Source: Phymatolithon calcareum (lineage: Eukaryota; Rhodophyta; Florideophyceae; Hapalidiales). Taken from it: DNA of 64,000 nucleotides. Numbering within the stretch: the first letter of the stretch is position 1; each line of letters opens with the position of its first letter. The position numbers and the translations under genes were made by a program. The notes beneath the pieces are model-generated. The model was not told where the DNA came from. It ran no database searches and saw only the letters and a program-made list of their open reading frames with translations. Shown here piece after piece: positions 11,605 to 21,312 of this stretch. The DNA lies in NCBI GenBank assembly GCA_977006965.1, contig OZ345360.1, positions 1,364,001 to 1,428,000 of the forward strand. Reading direction: 5' to 3'.

Positions 11605-12085
11605 CAATTCAAGGCGGTCTCCTTCCATTGCCTGAAAATTAGATCGAAGTGTTTGCGAACACTGGCTTGTTCAGGTATGCTTTACAGCTTAACCAATCGG
11701 CTCTCTGGGCTCCATCACGGCGATACGTTTCTTTCTGTACTGCCATTCATGGTTGTTTCTGCTTTTAAGCCCTTCATTTGAATACATACGTTCTTTCGCC
11801 TTGTTCCTTCTGAGCGTTTTGAAGGTCAAGATTTCACGTCGATGTGGGGCAGTTTGGATTCGGCACAGGAGACGGAGCCTGTCCGTCCTTCCTGGGGCCA
11901 ATGGCCCGAATACTTGGTTAAAGAATGTTACTTCTACTTCCTTGACGACCTTTTGTACGTCTTCTGTCCAGGGCGTTATGTGCATTGCGTACTCCCAGCG
12001 TGGCTGTACTAGCGCCTTGTATATCTGAATACAATTCTGTATACTCAATCGCATGAATGTTTGTGAGGGCGTTTAATAATTCCAA

Positions 12086-12450
12086 ATCAAAAATAGGATT
12101 GAATTTCTGTTTAATTGCAACTCCCTTTGTCAATTGTACTACAATCCTTCGCTTACGCTCTCATTTAAGCAGTTGATTTCGGACATTTTCTTTGGACAGT
12201 ATCAACTGCCATTTCCAGCATCTCTTTTCGAATATCGGAAAGTCGTTGCTTGGGCATTAAGTTCGAAATATCTGTGAGAGCTTCATCTAGTTCGGAACCT
12301 TCGTTTCTTGCTTGCTCTTGCCAGGAGTATGGGAAGCCCAGTGCGTGCAAAGAAGCCTGTGCTTCGCTTTTTCAAAAAAATGGTTCGATAGCCGTTCTTT
12401 CTTTCTTTCATTATTGCGGAAAAGGGCAATTCGTTCTGGATTTCCCGTGA
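12086..12450 (-). mobile_element. Non-LTR family I, 5'-truncated copy
   Basis: The minus strand carries the end of an RT-family C-terminal region (L-L-C-T-H-W..P-Y-S-W-Q-E-Q-A-R-N-E; L-M-P-K-Q-R-L-S-D-I-R-K-E) and a 3' UTR with GCGAAGGATTGTAGTACAATTGACAAAGGGAG. It ends in TTAAACAGAAATTCAATCC. A longer, better copy lies at 30264-30850, and 3' tails occur at 49990-50095 and 62799-62921. Confidence 0.65.
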
Positions 12451-13047
12451 AGGTTAAGGCGAAAAGGTGGTTCTGTTCAACTATTAAAAATTGGTGGAAA
12501 GCTACCAGAGGTGCAAATATCGACGTGAATCATATGTAGCGAAACTTACGATTATTACACGACCGCGGGAATATGTTAAAATGAAAATGAGTCGGTTTCG
12601 AATGCACTATCACCTCGTCTCCTAATATCTTTCAGATCACTTCGACGAAGCTGGACCATGTTTCTCGGAAGCATTACAGAAATCCACTGCAAGAAGCAAC
12701 GAGCGGTTAGAAATGTGCGTTTTTTCAATTCAGAGCTCCGCTAAAATGCCCGACGGAGAAGTTGTTGCCCCAATATATCTCGATGCCCTGTAACATTCCG
12801 CGTCAGCTCGTCTATGATGACTAGGTTGTGTTCTGAGCTTGTGAACATAATGTTCATAAGCTCAGAACACACATACTACTTCGTGTCCTCCACATCGTGG
12901 GAATTCATGTACCACTTTCGACTTTTATTTGGGTCTAGACACAAGCAGCTGCTTGTTCGGACACTGTTGACCCTACTTTACTAGCCCCAGTCTTCCCTCA
13001 GTAGAATGAAGGGAGACAGAAGGGATTGGGATTCGGAGGTAAAGCCG
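12451..13047. other. No gene; outer extension of the inverted duplication
   Basis: No ORF of note. Positions about 12875-13047 are inverse to about 45785-45960 (for example CAAGCAGCTGCTTGTTCGGACA against its inverse near 45880), so the duplication originally reached further out and was later split in the second arm by the 40758-45789 insertion. Confidence 0.5.
12828..12870. repeat. Near-perfect 21-bp hairpin
   Basis: Arms 12828-12848 and 12850-12870 (GTGTTCTGAGCTT.TGAACAT and its inverse) pair at 20 of 21 positions around a single spacer base. The position is just outside the first recognisable homology with 45.8-46.0 kb. Confidence 0.8.
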
Positions 13048-13859
13048 ATGCATTAGATGAGTTCGACGCTTACTCTGGGCACGAGACGAATGGCTGGCTC
13101 TGTGACATCATCCTTTTTTGTTCCATAGATCGACTATCGACATCGATCAACGATCACGAAGTAAATCTTCTTGATTCCAACCTTCAAACAATACATGAAC
13201 CACGCTAACGCGGCCAGCGCCAGGGCGCCCATTGGAATTCTAGACTCTATAAGGGGAAACGGTGGCTGCTTCTAAGGGACTGTTCCGGGAAAGGTTACGA
13301 ATACTACCATTTCCTCTAAATCTTGCAATTTTGAAGCCCTGTCAAATAATACGATTTCGAGGCACGCTGGGTGACGCTAATCAAAACTGCAGAGTTGGGA
13401 TGAATACGCATGTCCTCCACGCGGCACTATGGCACACAATAACATACACATGTGTGTACTGTGTGTACATGTACACTTCTTGACCTTAGGACGGAAGGCA
13501 TCTCGCATTATCGGCTTTTATCTAGCGCATGAACTCCAGCCCAGAGCTTCTCTACGAACCGGCCTTGAGCTCTGAAGAGTGTATATGTCAATCTAAACAG
13601 TTGATAGTTTCAACGCAGCTTTCATGAAAAAGGGTAAACACTCTATCGACTGATGCTTCCGCGTCCCACAGCATTAGAAAATTAATTGTTTCAATTTACA
13701 GACAATTAAAAATGAGCTTACGAAATGACTGGGGAATACAATGTTGATACAAAATATATTTTGAGTATTTCTGTCCTGATGCACATTACCTCTACAAGCT
13801 AGTCATCGATCCATCTGGTGTATTAATGGAGATTGCAATGATGCCTCTGATGGTTAGCT

Positions 13860-14030
13860 CATTTAGCGGAACCAAACGATGGCGATCTCTTTTTTAGACC
13901 GCATCCTTGGAACGTGACCTTATCTTCTGTCTTTCTGCTCTTATTGCAGGAATAGCGGAGTATATTTCCCCCTCGAGGTTCAAAACTGATCCAGAGGTAG
14001 GTTTTGGTACCCCACCAGAGGGTGTCACAC
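13860..14030 (+). repeat. Relic sharing the family D 3' UTR
   Basis: TTTCCCCCTCGAGGTTC..CAGAGGTAGGTTTTGG..GTGTCACACC resembles the family D 3' UTR at 44460-44540. Its inverse copy in arm 2 is 39556-39720. Confidence 0.5.
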
Positions 14031-14040
14031 CCACTAGTCG

Positions 14041-15400
14041 ATACCGGCATACATCGCAAGGATGGTATCCTACATGATGAAACCGTCGTGGATAACGTCG
14101 GTAGGAGACGAAACAAAAACGTGGTACATTATCGACCGAGGTGTTCCCGAAGGGTCCCCCATCAGTCCATTCCTATACAACATATTCATGGATACGTTCG
14201 CCGAAGCCGTCGCCCAAGTACCAAGAACCGTGTCTGAACATCAAGCGCAATAATTTGCTGATGATGTTCTTCTTCAGGCTAAGAATGCCAAAGGGTTGCA
14301 AAAACTATTGGACATAGCCACGAACTGGGCAGGCGAGAACTCCATGAAATGGAACACAAAGCCAGGAAAGAGTGAGTTCCTTAAGTACAAAGGCCTCCCA
14401 AGGAAGAAATTTTTCCTTGCAGGAAAAGAGCTGCATCAGGCCTGGAGACTATCCTACCTCGGGATCAGTATGAACAACAACAGAGTCACGGACGATACAG
14501 CAATCTCAAGAGTTCGGAATGCGGTGGGATGTATACGCAAACTCCACCAAATAGGCGTGAACGTCAGAGGATTCCAGCCAGCCACTTGCATTAGGATTTT
14601 AAAATCATTGATTCTCCCCAAATGGGAGTATGCCATTCACCTGACCTCGATCACTAAACGTCTGTTATCGGCAATTGAAGCAGCAGAATGTCTTTCCTTC
14701 AGGTATGTTTTCGGAAAATATGCCGAACATCGAAGGGAGCGGATGCGAGTGCTCTGCAGACTCGCCAGCCCACAGATGAGGAGAGCGCACCAGCCGGAAA
14801 GGTTCGTCTTACGCCGGGTAAGATGGAAGAAGTACCTTGACCTCGCAGAAGAATACCAAGGAAGAGAAGAAGACCTGGAAGATGTATCAAAGGATATTGG
14901 ACATCTTAGAGAAGAGAAGCACCTCAACGAAGCTCTAAAACAAGCAGAAGAAAGTATGGTATCAAAAACCGGACGCATAAGGGAAGCAGCAAACATATGG
15001 GCGTTGGAAGAAGAGGGACGGACAGTTAAAATCTCGGTCGACAAGCCGAATGAACTACCAGGAGTGTTACATATAAGGGACAGAACTGCGCGGTTGAGAT
15101 GCCTGAGATTTCTTTTCAGCAGAGCTCCTTTGTGGAGAAAATCAGTTTTAGCGAAGTACTTTGGGCCTGGTGCTGTGGTTGAGCTCGTTGTGCTACAACG
15201 CACACTACGGTGCATTAAGATGGACCAAGAAACAGAATATGAATGCGAAAGACTCACTCGAGCCCGCGCAGGGAGAGAAATTCGGATTAAGGAGATATTG
15301 GGAGGCTAGTAGAGAGATGAATGTGGAAGACAGCGAAAAGCTGCCCTGTTAATAAAATTGAGGTTTTGGGAGCTTTAAAATAAATCAACATATAACCCCT
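14041..15400 (+). mobile_element. Family A, 5'-truncated copy with nearly open ORF2 remnant
   Basis: It starts within the palm (near M-V-S-Y-M-M-K-P-S-W) and shows R-G-V-P-E-G-S-P-I-S-P, where the usual Q is E. An in-frame TAA lies just before the catalytic A-D-D at about 14251; from 14296 a 337-codon frame is open to 15309. The 3' end is GGGAGCTTTAAAATAAATCAACATATAACCCCT without poly(A). Perfect 10-bp TSDs CCACTAGTCG flank it at 14031-14040 and 15401-15410. The empty target is present in arm 2 near 39570. Confidence 0.9.
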
Positions 15401-15434
15401 CCACTAGTCGAAAATCAAGTCAGACACTTGCTAT

Positions 15435-15943
15435 TTTGTTTAGTTGTTTATTTGAAAGCCCTCATTAACACTCATAAGACTGTATGGGAGCAGCTTTTCA
15501 TAACTTGTTCATTCTAGTATATCGCCTGGTCCCTAATACAGGGACTCGTCGTTCTCCATATTGTCAATTATGGTGACACTGTAAAGTAGTATGGAGTCTA
15601 ATGCCTCTTCGGTTCTTAACATTTCTCCGCAGTTCAGTTCATACTTTGTTAGGTTCATGCGTATGGTCTCCAAGTGGCGCTCTGCTGCCGTTCCGAATGT
15701 ATTCGATATTAGCGTCGTGCTCACTTGAGGGAACCTGCTGTTTGCGTATTTTATGGCCAGCTGTCGATGTCTCACCTTGGCAAACCTGAGGATGACCGGG
15801 ATATCATCGGGTTTGTCGTACGTTATTTTCCTCTTTCTTCTTGCTTCGAGCCTCGTGTCTTCTTTTGCGAACAGTATTCGTCGGAGTTGGCCTGGAGATT
15901 TCCCTTCCTGCATATGTTTGAAGGGGGCCGCAAACTGTTCTTG
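15435..15943 (-). mobile_element. Family C, 5'-truncated copy (C2)
   Basis: The minus strand encodes the end of ORF2 (L-R-R-I-L-F-A-K-E-D-T..R-K-R-K-I-T-Y-D-K-P-D-D-I-P-V-I-L ... I-D-N-M-E-N-D-E-S-L-Y, stop near 15533) and the 3' UTR with AAATAAACAACTAAACA. TSD-like flanks AGACACTTGCTAT (15422-15434) and AGACCCTTGCTAT (15944-15956) differ at one base. The same insertion is in arm 2 (38309 onward), so it predates the duplication. Confidence 0.85.
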
Positions 15944-15956
15944 AGACCCTTGCTAT

Positions 15957-16461
15957 ATTCGCACGGCACTCGCAAAGTTTCCCAAGTCACTTGTGTCTGC
16001 AGTTGCTTTGGTAAACTTATGAATAAAAATCTGCACTTCTTCTTCTTATTGCAGGATATTTGAGCTACACATCGTTTTTCTATGCTAGTTCCAGAACGCA
16101 TTGGATGATATGTCGGCAAGATGTCGGAAGCGAATGAGAACGTTAAGGACATGATCCTACAAGTGCTAACTCGATCCATATCCAGAGCAGGGGAGAGATT
16201 CTGCGTAGGTTCGAGGATATAGTCCTGTATTGCTTCTGCAAACAGGTGCAGAGCAAATGAAGCGATCCCTCCGCTATTTGAAATCGAAGTTTCTCTTCGG
16301 TAATGCATGGAAATGAGAGCTTTATTTGTTTAGCACATCATTTGCAACCATTGACGGATTGTACAAAAGTGAATGTAATTCTACTTAGAAGTCTCAAAAT
16401 GGATTTCGTGCAAGCCAAACAAGGATGAATTTGAGTGAAAGAATGTTTGCCTGTTGCGTGG
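15957..16461. other. Duplicated flank with family D-like tail; no gene
   Basis: Positions 15985-16056 (GTTGCTTTGGTAAACTTATGAATAAAAATCTGCACTTCTTCTTCTT) resemble a family D/SINE 3' tail. The rest has only short ORFs and is matched in arm 2 at 37870-38290. Confidence 0.45.
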
Positions 16462-16813
16462 TGTAATCACTGGGAGTGAAAAGGTAAGGGTTGGGTTTTA
16501 TCTTGAAAAGGGGTGATGTCTCTGTAATGCGATGCCTCTGTCTAAGATGCGATGAGAATCGCCGCTTAAATAGGGCGGGGGCGAGCGATTGCATACCCTG
16601 CAAAAGGGGGGGGGGGCACTAACGGACGCTAGACTAATATTACGTTGAGTGTTAGTCTACGTCTGTGATAAATCCGTTTGTTCCTCTTGGAAGAGTCGTT
16701 CACGATACTGTGTTGTCTGTGTCGGTGGATAGATCACAAGGAGCCGTTATAGAGCTCCTAGGTCGATGGTGATAATGTCGTTCATTACACCCCTGCAATA
16801 TTGCGTGTCTACA
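16462..16813. repeat. Solo LTR related to the 17149-18907 element
   Basis: It begins TGTAATCACTGGGAGTG and ends GCGTGTCTACA, matching the ends of the LTRs at 17149 and 18643. The middle is diverged and longer, 352 bp against 265. The 4-bp flanks are GTGG (16458-16461) and GTGA (16814-16817). Arm 2 near 37463 retains the empty site GCGTGGGAGG, so insertion followed the duplication, as did recombination to a solo LTR unless a solo LTR arrived directly. Confidence 0.85.
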
Positions 16814-16817
16814 GTGA

Positions 16818-17148
16818 GAGGTTGGAAAAGGATGAACTTCCTTCTGAGCACAGTGGTTGCGCGGGGAGTTTGGTTAAGTAGTGTGTGTGATAGGAACGCT
16901 CCCCACCGGGACCGAGTAATCGAAACACTGCTGACCTCTTATGGGTTACGTGTACAATGTAACGGAATCATCGCCACGCTTGTTTCCATTCCTGGGTAGC
17001 ATTTAGCATTGATTCTCCGTTTGGTGGCGATTACGTGGCCTGCCGCGGCAGACCGCTCGATTGTTCTGAACGTTCGGCAGAGCTCTCTATTCTTGGCATG
17101 ACTATTTTCATCAGCGTAAAGCATTGACACAACACGAAAATAGAATTA
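16818..17148. other. Duplicated flank, no gene
   Basis: Matched in arm 2 at about 37130-37460. It carries only short ORFs of no recognisable function. Confidence 0.5.
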
Positions 17149-17413
17149 TGTAATCACTGGGAGTGTTAAGATAAGGAATGGGTTTATCTTGAAAAGGGGT
17201 GATCTCTCTCCGATGAGAAGATGAGATGAGATGCTCCAGTCTAAGGTGCGATTTAGGATCGCCGCTTAAATAGAGCAGGGGCGAGAAATGCACACCCTGT
17301 ACAAAGAGGGGGAGCACTAACAGACACTACTCTAACAATCCCAATTGGTTGGTATGTTCTCCCTGAGAGTGTAAGTGTCGCTAATTACACTCGTGCAGCA
17401 TTGCGTGTCTACA
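17149..17413 (-). repeat. 3' LTR of the minus-oriented element
   Basis: 265 bp, appearing identical to 18643-18907. Adjoining 4-bp target duplication ATTA at 17145-17148. Confidence 0.9.
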
Positions 17414-17485
17414 GTGCCCCATACACTCTAAGAGTGTATTAATCATTGATGCGCAATGTTTGCTTGGCCTTCTTCGCCAGCTTTT

Positions 17486-17885
17486 TCTTGCGTGTATTGG
17501 ACCCCGTCCTTCTTCGCCAGCTTTTACCGACCTTGATTTGGACCCGTCCTTCTTCGCCGCTTTTTCCGGCCTTGGTTTGGACCCCGTCCTTCTTCGCCGC
17601 TTTTTCCGGCCTTCGTTTGGACCCCGTCCTTCTTCGCCGCTTTTTCCGACCTTGAGTTGGACCCTGTCCTTCTTCGCCGCTTTTTCCGACCGTGAGTTGG
17701 ACCCCGTCCTTCTTCGCCGCTTTTTCCGACCGTGAGTTGGACCCCGTCCTTCTTCGCCGCTTTTCCGACCTTGATATGGACCCCGTCCTTCTTCGCCGCT
17801 TTTCCCGGCCTTGATTTGGACCCCGTCCTTCTTCGCCGCTTTTCCCGGCCTTGATTTGGACCCCGTCCTTCTTCGTCGCTTTTGT
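17486..17885 (-). repeat. 40-bp tandem repeat array inside the LTR element
   Basis: About ten units of CGTCCTTCTTCGCCGCTTTT-type sequence repeat every 40 bp (one or two units are a base shorter). Because 40 is not a multiple of three, each minus-strand frame cycles through the same three peptides: K-R-R-R-R-T-G-S, A-A-K-K-D-G-V-Q and S-G-E-E-G-R-G-P. Two frames stay open across most of the array. The peptides would be strongly basic, but translation is unproven. Confidence 0.85.
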
Positions 17886-17889
17886 CCCG

Positions 17890-18255
17890 CGAACATCATT
17901 TGTGTTGATTGCCACACAAATCTACGCTGACCTTCTCCTCCTTATTGCCGAAGATATAGATAGGTCCCGTCTCTGAATTGGTTGCTCCTTCCAATCCATA
18001 TTTGCGTTCCTTCTGGAACGTCTTTCTTTCAATTGGGGCTCCGGTTGCCTGCCTTGAATTTTTTTGTTCCGCGAATATCATTTGTGTTAATAGTCACACA
18101 AATCTACGCTGACCTTCTCCTCCTTATTGCCGGAGATATAGATAGGTCCCTTGTCTGAATTGGTTGCCTCTGCCAATCCATATTTGCGTTCCTTCTGGAA
18201 CGTCTTTGTTTCAATTCTGGCTCCGGTTGCCGTCCTTGATTTTTTTCGCAACAAT
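17890..18255 (-). repeat. Two ~185-bp tandem units upstream of the 40-bp array
   Basis: Units at about 17890-18075 and 18078-18255 both encode, on the minus strand, F-Q-K-E-R-K-Y-G-L..A-T-N-S..G-P-I-Y-I..G-N-K-E-E-K-V-S-V-D-L-C. Conservation of the peptide between units suggests a duplicated piece of the former gag or downstream region. Confidence 0.7.
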
Positions 18256-18264
18256 CGAAGTCGC

Positions 18265-18576
18265 TTAGGAAGTAAACTCCAGAATCCTTGCCGCCGCATG
18301 TTCGGTGCGCATTGGCATTCGAAGACTGTGTAGAGCCTTCTCTCTTGTCGATGACTCTGTGTAAGATACCGCCGTCATCGCCGGGGCTTCCTTCTTCTTC
18401 TCGTTGACCTCATCATCGTACCGTTTCCTCGCCTTCAAAAACCTTGTCACAACTCTTGGGTCGAGACTTCGTAAAATCTGGTGGCTCACGGGTTGGAATA
18501 GCGCGGCGGTTGGTTGCCGATCGGTAGATTTCGCCGACGAAAGACTTCCGCTTCCCATGGTTCGATGGTCATCCAT
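18265..18576 (-). CDS. Short gag-like ORF of the LTR element
   Basis: The frame is open from just inside the LTR. The first ATG at 18574-18576 gives 103 codons (M-D-D-H-R-T-M-G-S..., ending R-I-L-E-F-T-S). The stretch L-R-S-L-D-P-R-V-V-T-R-F-L-K-A-R-K-R-Y-D resembles the N-terminal helical part of Ty3-type gag proteins. It lies about 67 bases inside the 5' LTR end, the usual place for gag. No nucleocapsid CCHC follows because the body has been replaced by repeats. It may help package the RNA or may simply be a remnant. The gag call is pattern-based. Confidence 0.5.
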   Translation of the reverse strand: MDDHRTMGSGSLSSAKSTDRQPTAALFQPVSHQILRSLDPRVVTRFLKARKRYDDEVNEKKKEAPAMTAVSYTESSTREKALHSLRMPMRTEHAAARILEFTS

Positions 18577-18642
18577 TTCCAATTCAAACTTGAACAATCT
18601 TCGTCTTAACACTCAAACATTCTCCTGCAGGAAAGAAATTTC

Positions 18643-18907
18643 TGTAATCACTGGGAGTGTTAAGATAAGGAATGGGTTTATCTTGAAAAGGGGTGATCTC
18701 TCTCCGATGAGAAGATGAGATGAGATGCTCCAGTCTAAGGTGCGATTTAGGATCGCCGCTTAAATAGAGCAGGGGCGAGAAATGCACACCCTGTACAAAG
18801 AGGGGGAGCACTAACAGACACTACTCTAACAATCCCAATTGGTTGGTATGTTCTCCCTGAGAGTGTAAGTGTCGCTAATTACACTCGTGCAGCATTGCGT
18901 GTCTACA
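18643..18907 (-). repeat. 5' LTR of the minus-oriented element
   Basis: 265 bp, TG...CA ends, appearing identical to 17149-17413, with ATTA target duplication at 18908-18911. TATA-like CTATTTAAG occurs on the minus strand near 18767. Confidence 0.9.
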
Positions 18908-18911
18908 ATTA

Positions 18912-19424
18912 GAAGCAAAATTTAAAGAGATGGGTGGGTGGACCTCAAGACTGGAGACGGACTGCGGCGGCTTATGTTGCGGCAAATTGGCAGTGAGCGC
19001 ATGGAGGCGATTGTTGTGGTGATTAGGATGACTCGGAAACGTTGTTCGGCATCAGAAAGCGTGTGATGCGTTGGTTTCCAAACATATTTGTATCGAATAT
19101 TTCATAGCTCGGGGGATATACTGCTCCGATGTTTGATGGCCTTCTTCGTTCCTTGAAAATGCAGCCACTCAACCTTTCCATTACAAGTCATGGAGGTTGT
19201 TTCGCACGGTTACACAAAGGTCCGGTTGCTTGGCATAATCGATAGCTAGACGGAATGCTTCAAATCTTCCACAAAGCAAGTCTTGAAGAATCTATCAGCC
19301 TCGAAGTGGGCTAAGTTTTTGAAATGCAAAGTTGTCTTTTAGTCAATGTTTTTCAAGTGAAGAGCTGGAAATTTATGCACTTTAGAGCATGACATCTCGT
19401 AATACAGCCGTTGTGTAGTAGAAA
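18912..19424. other. Duplicated flank, no gene
   Basis: Inverse match at about 36640-37125. No convincing ORF on either strand. Confidence 0.5.
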
Positions 19425-19705
19425 AGGCGTTAGATGAGCTCTTACTACTTAGCAAGACACTCATAGAACGCATGGAGAACGAAGAAGGCCTGTATTAATC
19501 CGCAGAATGCAAGGCAAAAAGTGGTCGAGTCCAAGCACCAACAATCCCGTAGACGACTGAGATAGGACTACTTTGAGTTCTGCGTTTTCCATCCGTCATT
19601 CTGGTGGACGTTTCGTGAGCTGCACAAAGGTAGGTAGCATCAGAGGAAGCCTTGCCCATATCTTCGAAAGTCTGTGCGGCTTTAAATAAACTTGAAAGGA
19701 AAAAA
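19425..19705 (+). mobile_element. Family B, short 3' copy shared by both arms
   Basis: The last ~25 codons (V-E-K-A-L-D-E-L-L-L-L-S-K-T-L-I-E-R-M-E-N-E-E-G-L-Y, stop near 19496) and the B 3' UTR end CTTTAAATAAACTTGAAAGG plus A's. The same insertion is in arm 2 (34898-35138 and 36565-36630), where a family F element later split it. It therefore predates the duplication. Confidence 0.8.
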
Positions 19706-20198
19706 AGGACCAGGAGCCATGCAACAGTTTCGTGGCAAATCCATTAGAAACGCGACAATGCTGGGCTTTTTGGTAGATTGCTAGTGTCTAAATTTATTCA
19801 CCATATTTCCTGTATTTAGGGTCCATGAAATACGATTATTGCGCGGAAAACCTCAGCGTTTGCATAACACCTTTTGATCGTTCCCATGTGTCCGTTGACC
19901 AATCAGGTCCCTTTTGTTAGAGTGATACCTTTTTTAATGTTTGGTTCGGGCAAGGTTGCTATTTTTACCAATTCGGCAGTGCTTCATTTCCTGTAACCAC
20001 AATTGCCGATTACCCGAATTACGTGTACATTGCGTGCCCTATGAACCCTTCGCAATGATACCGTTACATGTTCAAATCTATATATGACGCGTAGTCTGCT
20101 ATCGGCACATGCAGTTGTTGCATGCAACACGCCAGGAAAACTACCAATGCAGAAATAGTTACGGGTTTACAACCTGAGTCGTTTTACAAAGCGCGATT
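19706..20198. other. Duplicated flank, no gene
   Basis: Inverse match at 34400-34900. No ORF of note; the last 11 bases are the left TSD (AAAGCGCGATT) of the next element. Confidence 0.5.
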
Positions 20199-21312
20199 AT
20201 GGACAGATGGAAGTGTGGGAGAAATACCGCAAGCTCACGTCTGGGATCTGAATCACGGAGAACGCGTCTCCGTAAAATGGGACGAAGGTTGGTACACCGC
20301 GACCTTGAAGAAATTCAACTCTACCGAACATCAGAACCACGACGCTGCGAAACGGTTTGAAGCTCGACATGGCAAGCCGCCGGATGTCCTCTTGGTCTAC
20401 GACGACGGGGACGAGCATGCCTACGAAACGACCCCGACGGCCCCGAAGCAGCGTGTTATCCTATGCGATGAAGATGATGACACACTCGACATGTACCGTA
20501 CAATCCCACTGCAGGTCGGTGGTGCGGGCGTTTTGGTGCTGCGCGGAGAAGAAGCGATACTGGAAGAAGGGCTTTCCGCTGGGGCCGTTGGCTCCTCATT
20601 CGACGCCGAGGCTTTTGCGGCCGTACACGCATTTCAGGCAGCATCCAGTCTACCGATATCGCGCGGCAGCACTATCCGATGGTTCACCGACAGCAAGAGC
20701 TGCATAGACGCACTCAACGGCCAGCCGCGGATGTTTGGAGAGATGGTTCGGAAACTATGGAATCTTATGGAACAAATCAGGGCACAGGAGATTCACATAG
20801 AAGGCATTTGGATACCGAGTCACTGCGGAGTCCCGAAAAACGAGGCTGTTGATGAGCTCGCGCGCCGGGGAATCTCGGAATCAAGCCTGCTATCACATCA
20901 AGCGGTACCTCTCACCATGGAAGCGGCACGATCCATTATCAAACCGCCTTGTAGAAGCAAACCAGTTACCATCCCGACACTCCCGGAAGACCTACACATC
21001 TCACATAGACGGGCTGAGGTAATACTCCACCAGCTCATAACTAATTGCTGTCCAATCGTCGCCAGCTTTCACCATGGACACAACGAGAATGAGCCACTTC
21101 CTCACGACCCAATGTGCAAGAAATGCCCGTATGGGGTGAAGGAAACTGTGGAACATATGATCCTACATTGTTCGGGTCGGGCTGTTAGTCGACGGAAATT
21201 CATCGGCAGAGTTCGGAGCAAAACGGTAGAAGATCTGTGCAGAGAGAAACCCGTAGCGATAATCCAATATTTGAACGAAGAGAACTTGCTCGAGAGCAAG
21301 TTTAGGCGTTAA
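20199..21312 (+). CDS. RNase H domain with inserted Tudor-like module, plus C-terminal zinc knuckle (5'-truncated)
   Basis: The frame is open from upstream target DNA (an ATG at 20122 lies in flanking sequence and is fortuitous) to a stop at 21310-21312. Numbering from that ATG, RNase H acids are D29 (W-T-D-G-S), E163 (F-D-A-E), D190 (F-T-D-S), H234 (S-H-C-G) and D244 (N-E-A-V-D-E-L), a full catalytic set. Between strand 1 (D-G-S) and strand 2 (G-G-A-G-V-L-V, residue 133) about 100 residues are inserted. These include V-S-V-K-W-D-E-G-W-Y-T-A-T-L and V-Y-D-D-G-D-E, the hallmark strands of a Tudor/SH3-like barrel. A zinc knuckle C-x2-C-x9-H-x4-C follows at about residues 332-350. RNase H would remove RNA from the cDNA hybrid. 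The inserted barrel may bind methylated histone or other methylated peptides, which is inference. Confidence 0.8.

Larger units (their letters stand above)
9747..12053 (-). mobile_element. Family B copy B2, split by two later insertions
   Basis: Family B sequence on the minus strand is found in three blocks: 9747-10040 (3' UTR and last codons), 10825-11042, and 11605-12053 (thumb region, S-I-Q-N-C-I-Q-I-Y-K-A-L-V-Q-P-R-W-E-Y-A). The gaps are a family A copy (10041-10824) and a solo LTR (11043-11604). Its own target is the E relic, whose 3' end resumes at 12054; ATGAAT occurs at both ends and may be a short TSD. The reading frame is broken by several indels. Confidence 0.7.
17149..18907 (-). 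mobile_element. Non-autonomous LTR retrotransposon (1.76 kb) with identical LTRs
   Basis: Direct 265-bp repeats at 17149-17413 and 18643-18907 appear identical base for base. Both have TG...CA ends, and ATTA flanks both sides (17145-17148, 18908-18911). Arm 2 near 37128 has the empty site with a single ATTA. The inner 1229 bp encodes no protease, RT, RNase H or integrase. On the minus strand a short gag-like ORF follows the LTR, then two ~185-bp tandem copies, then about ten 40-bp repeats. It is minus-oriented by gag position and by a CTATTTAAG TATA-like box in the LTR. No tRNA-complementary primer site starting TGG was seen after the LTR. It must be mobilised in trans and looks very young. 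Confidence 0.9.

Noticed and set aside
16604-16616. Poly-G run as a regulatory element
   Set aside because: It sits inside a diverged solo LTR and corresponds to a shorter GGGGG run in the younger LTRs; likely slippage.
17381-17917. 178-codon basic protein as a real histone-like or ribosomal gene
   Set aside because: It is the translation of a 40-bp tandem array, and the other frame gives the same peptides in shifted order.
20122-20198. ATG at 20122 as the true start of the RNase H protein
   Set aside because: The first 25 codons come from flanking target DNA that is uninterrupted on the other arm; the element itself starts at 20199.
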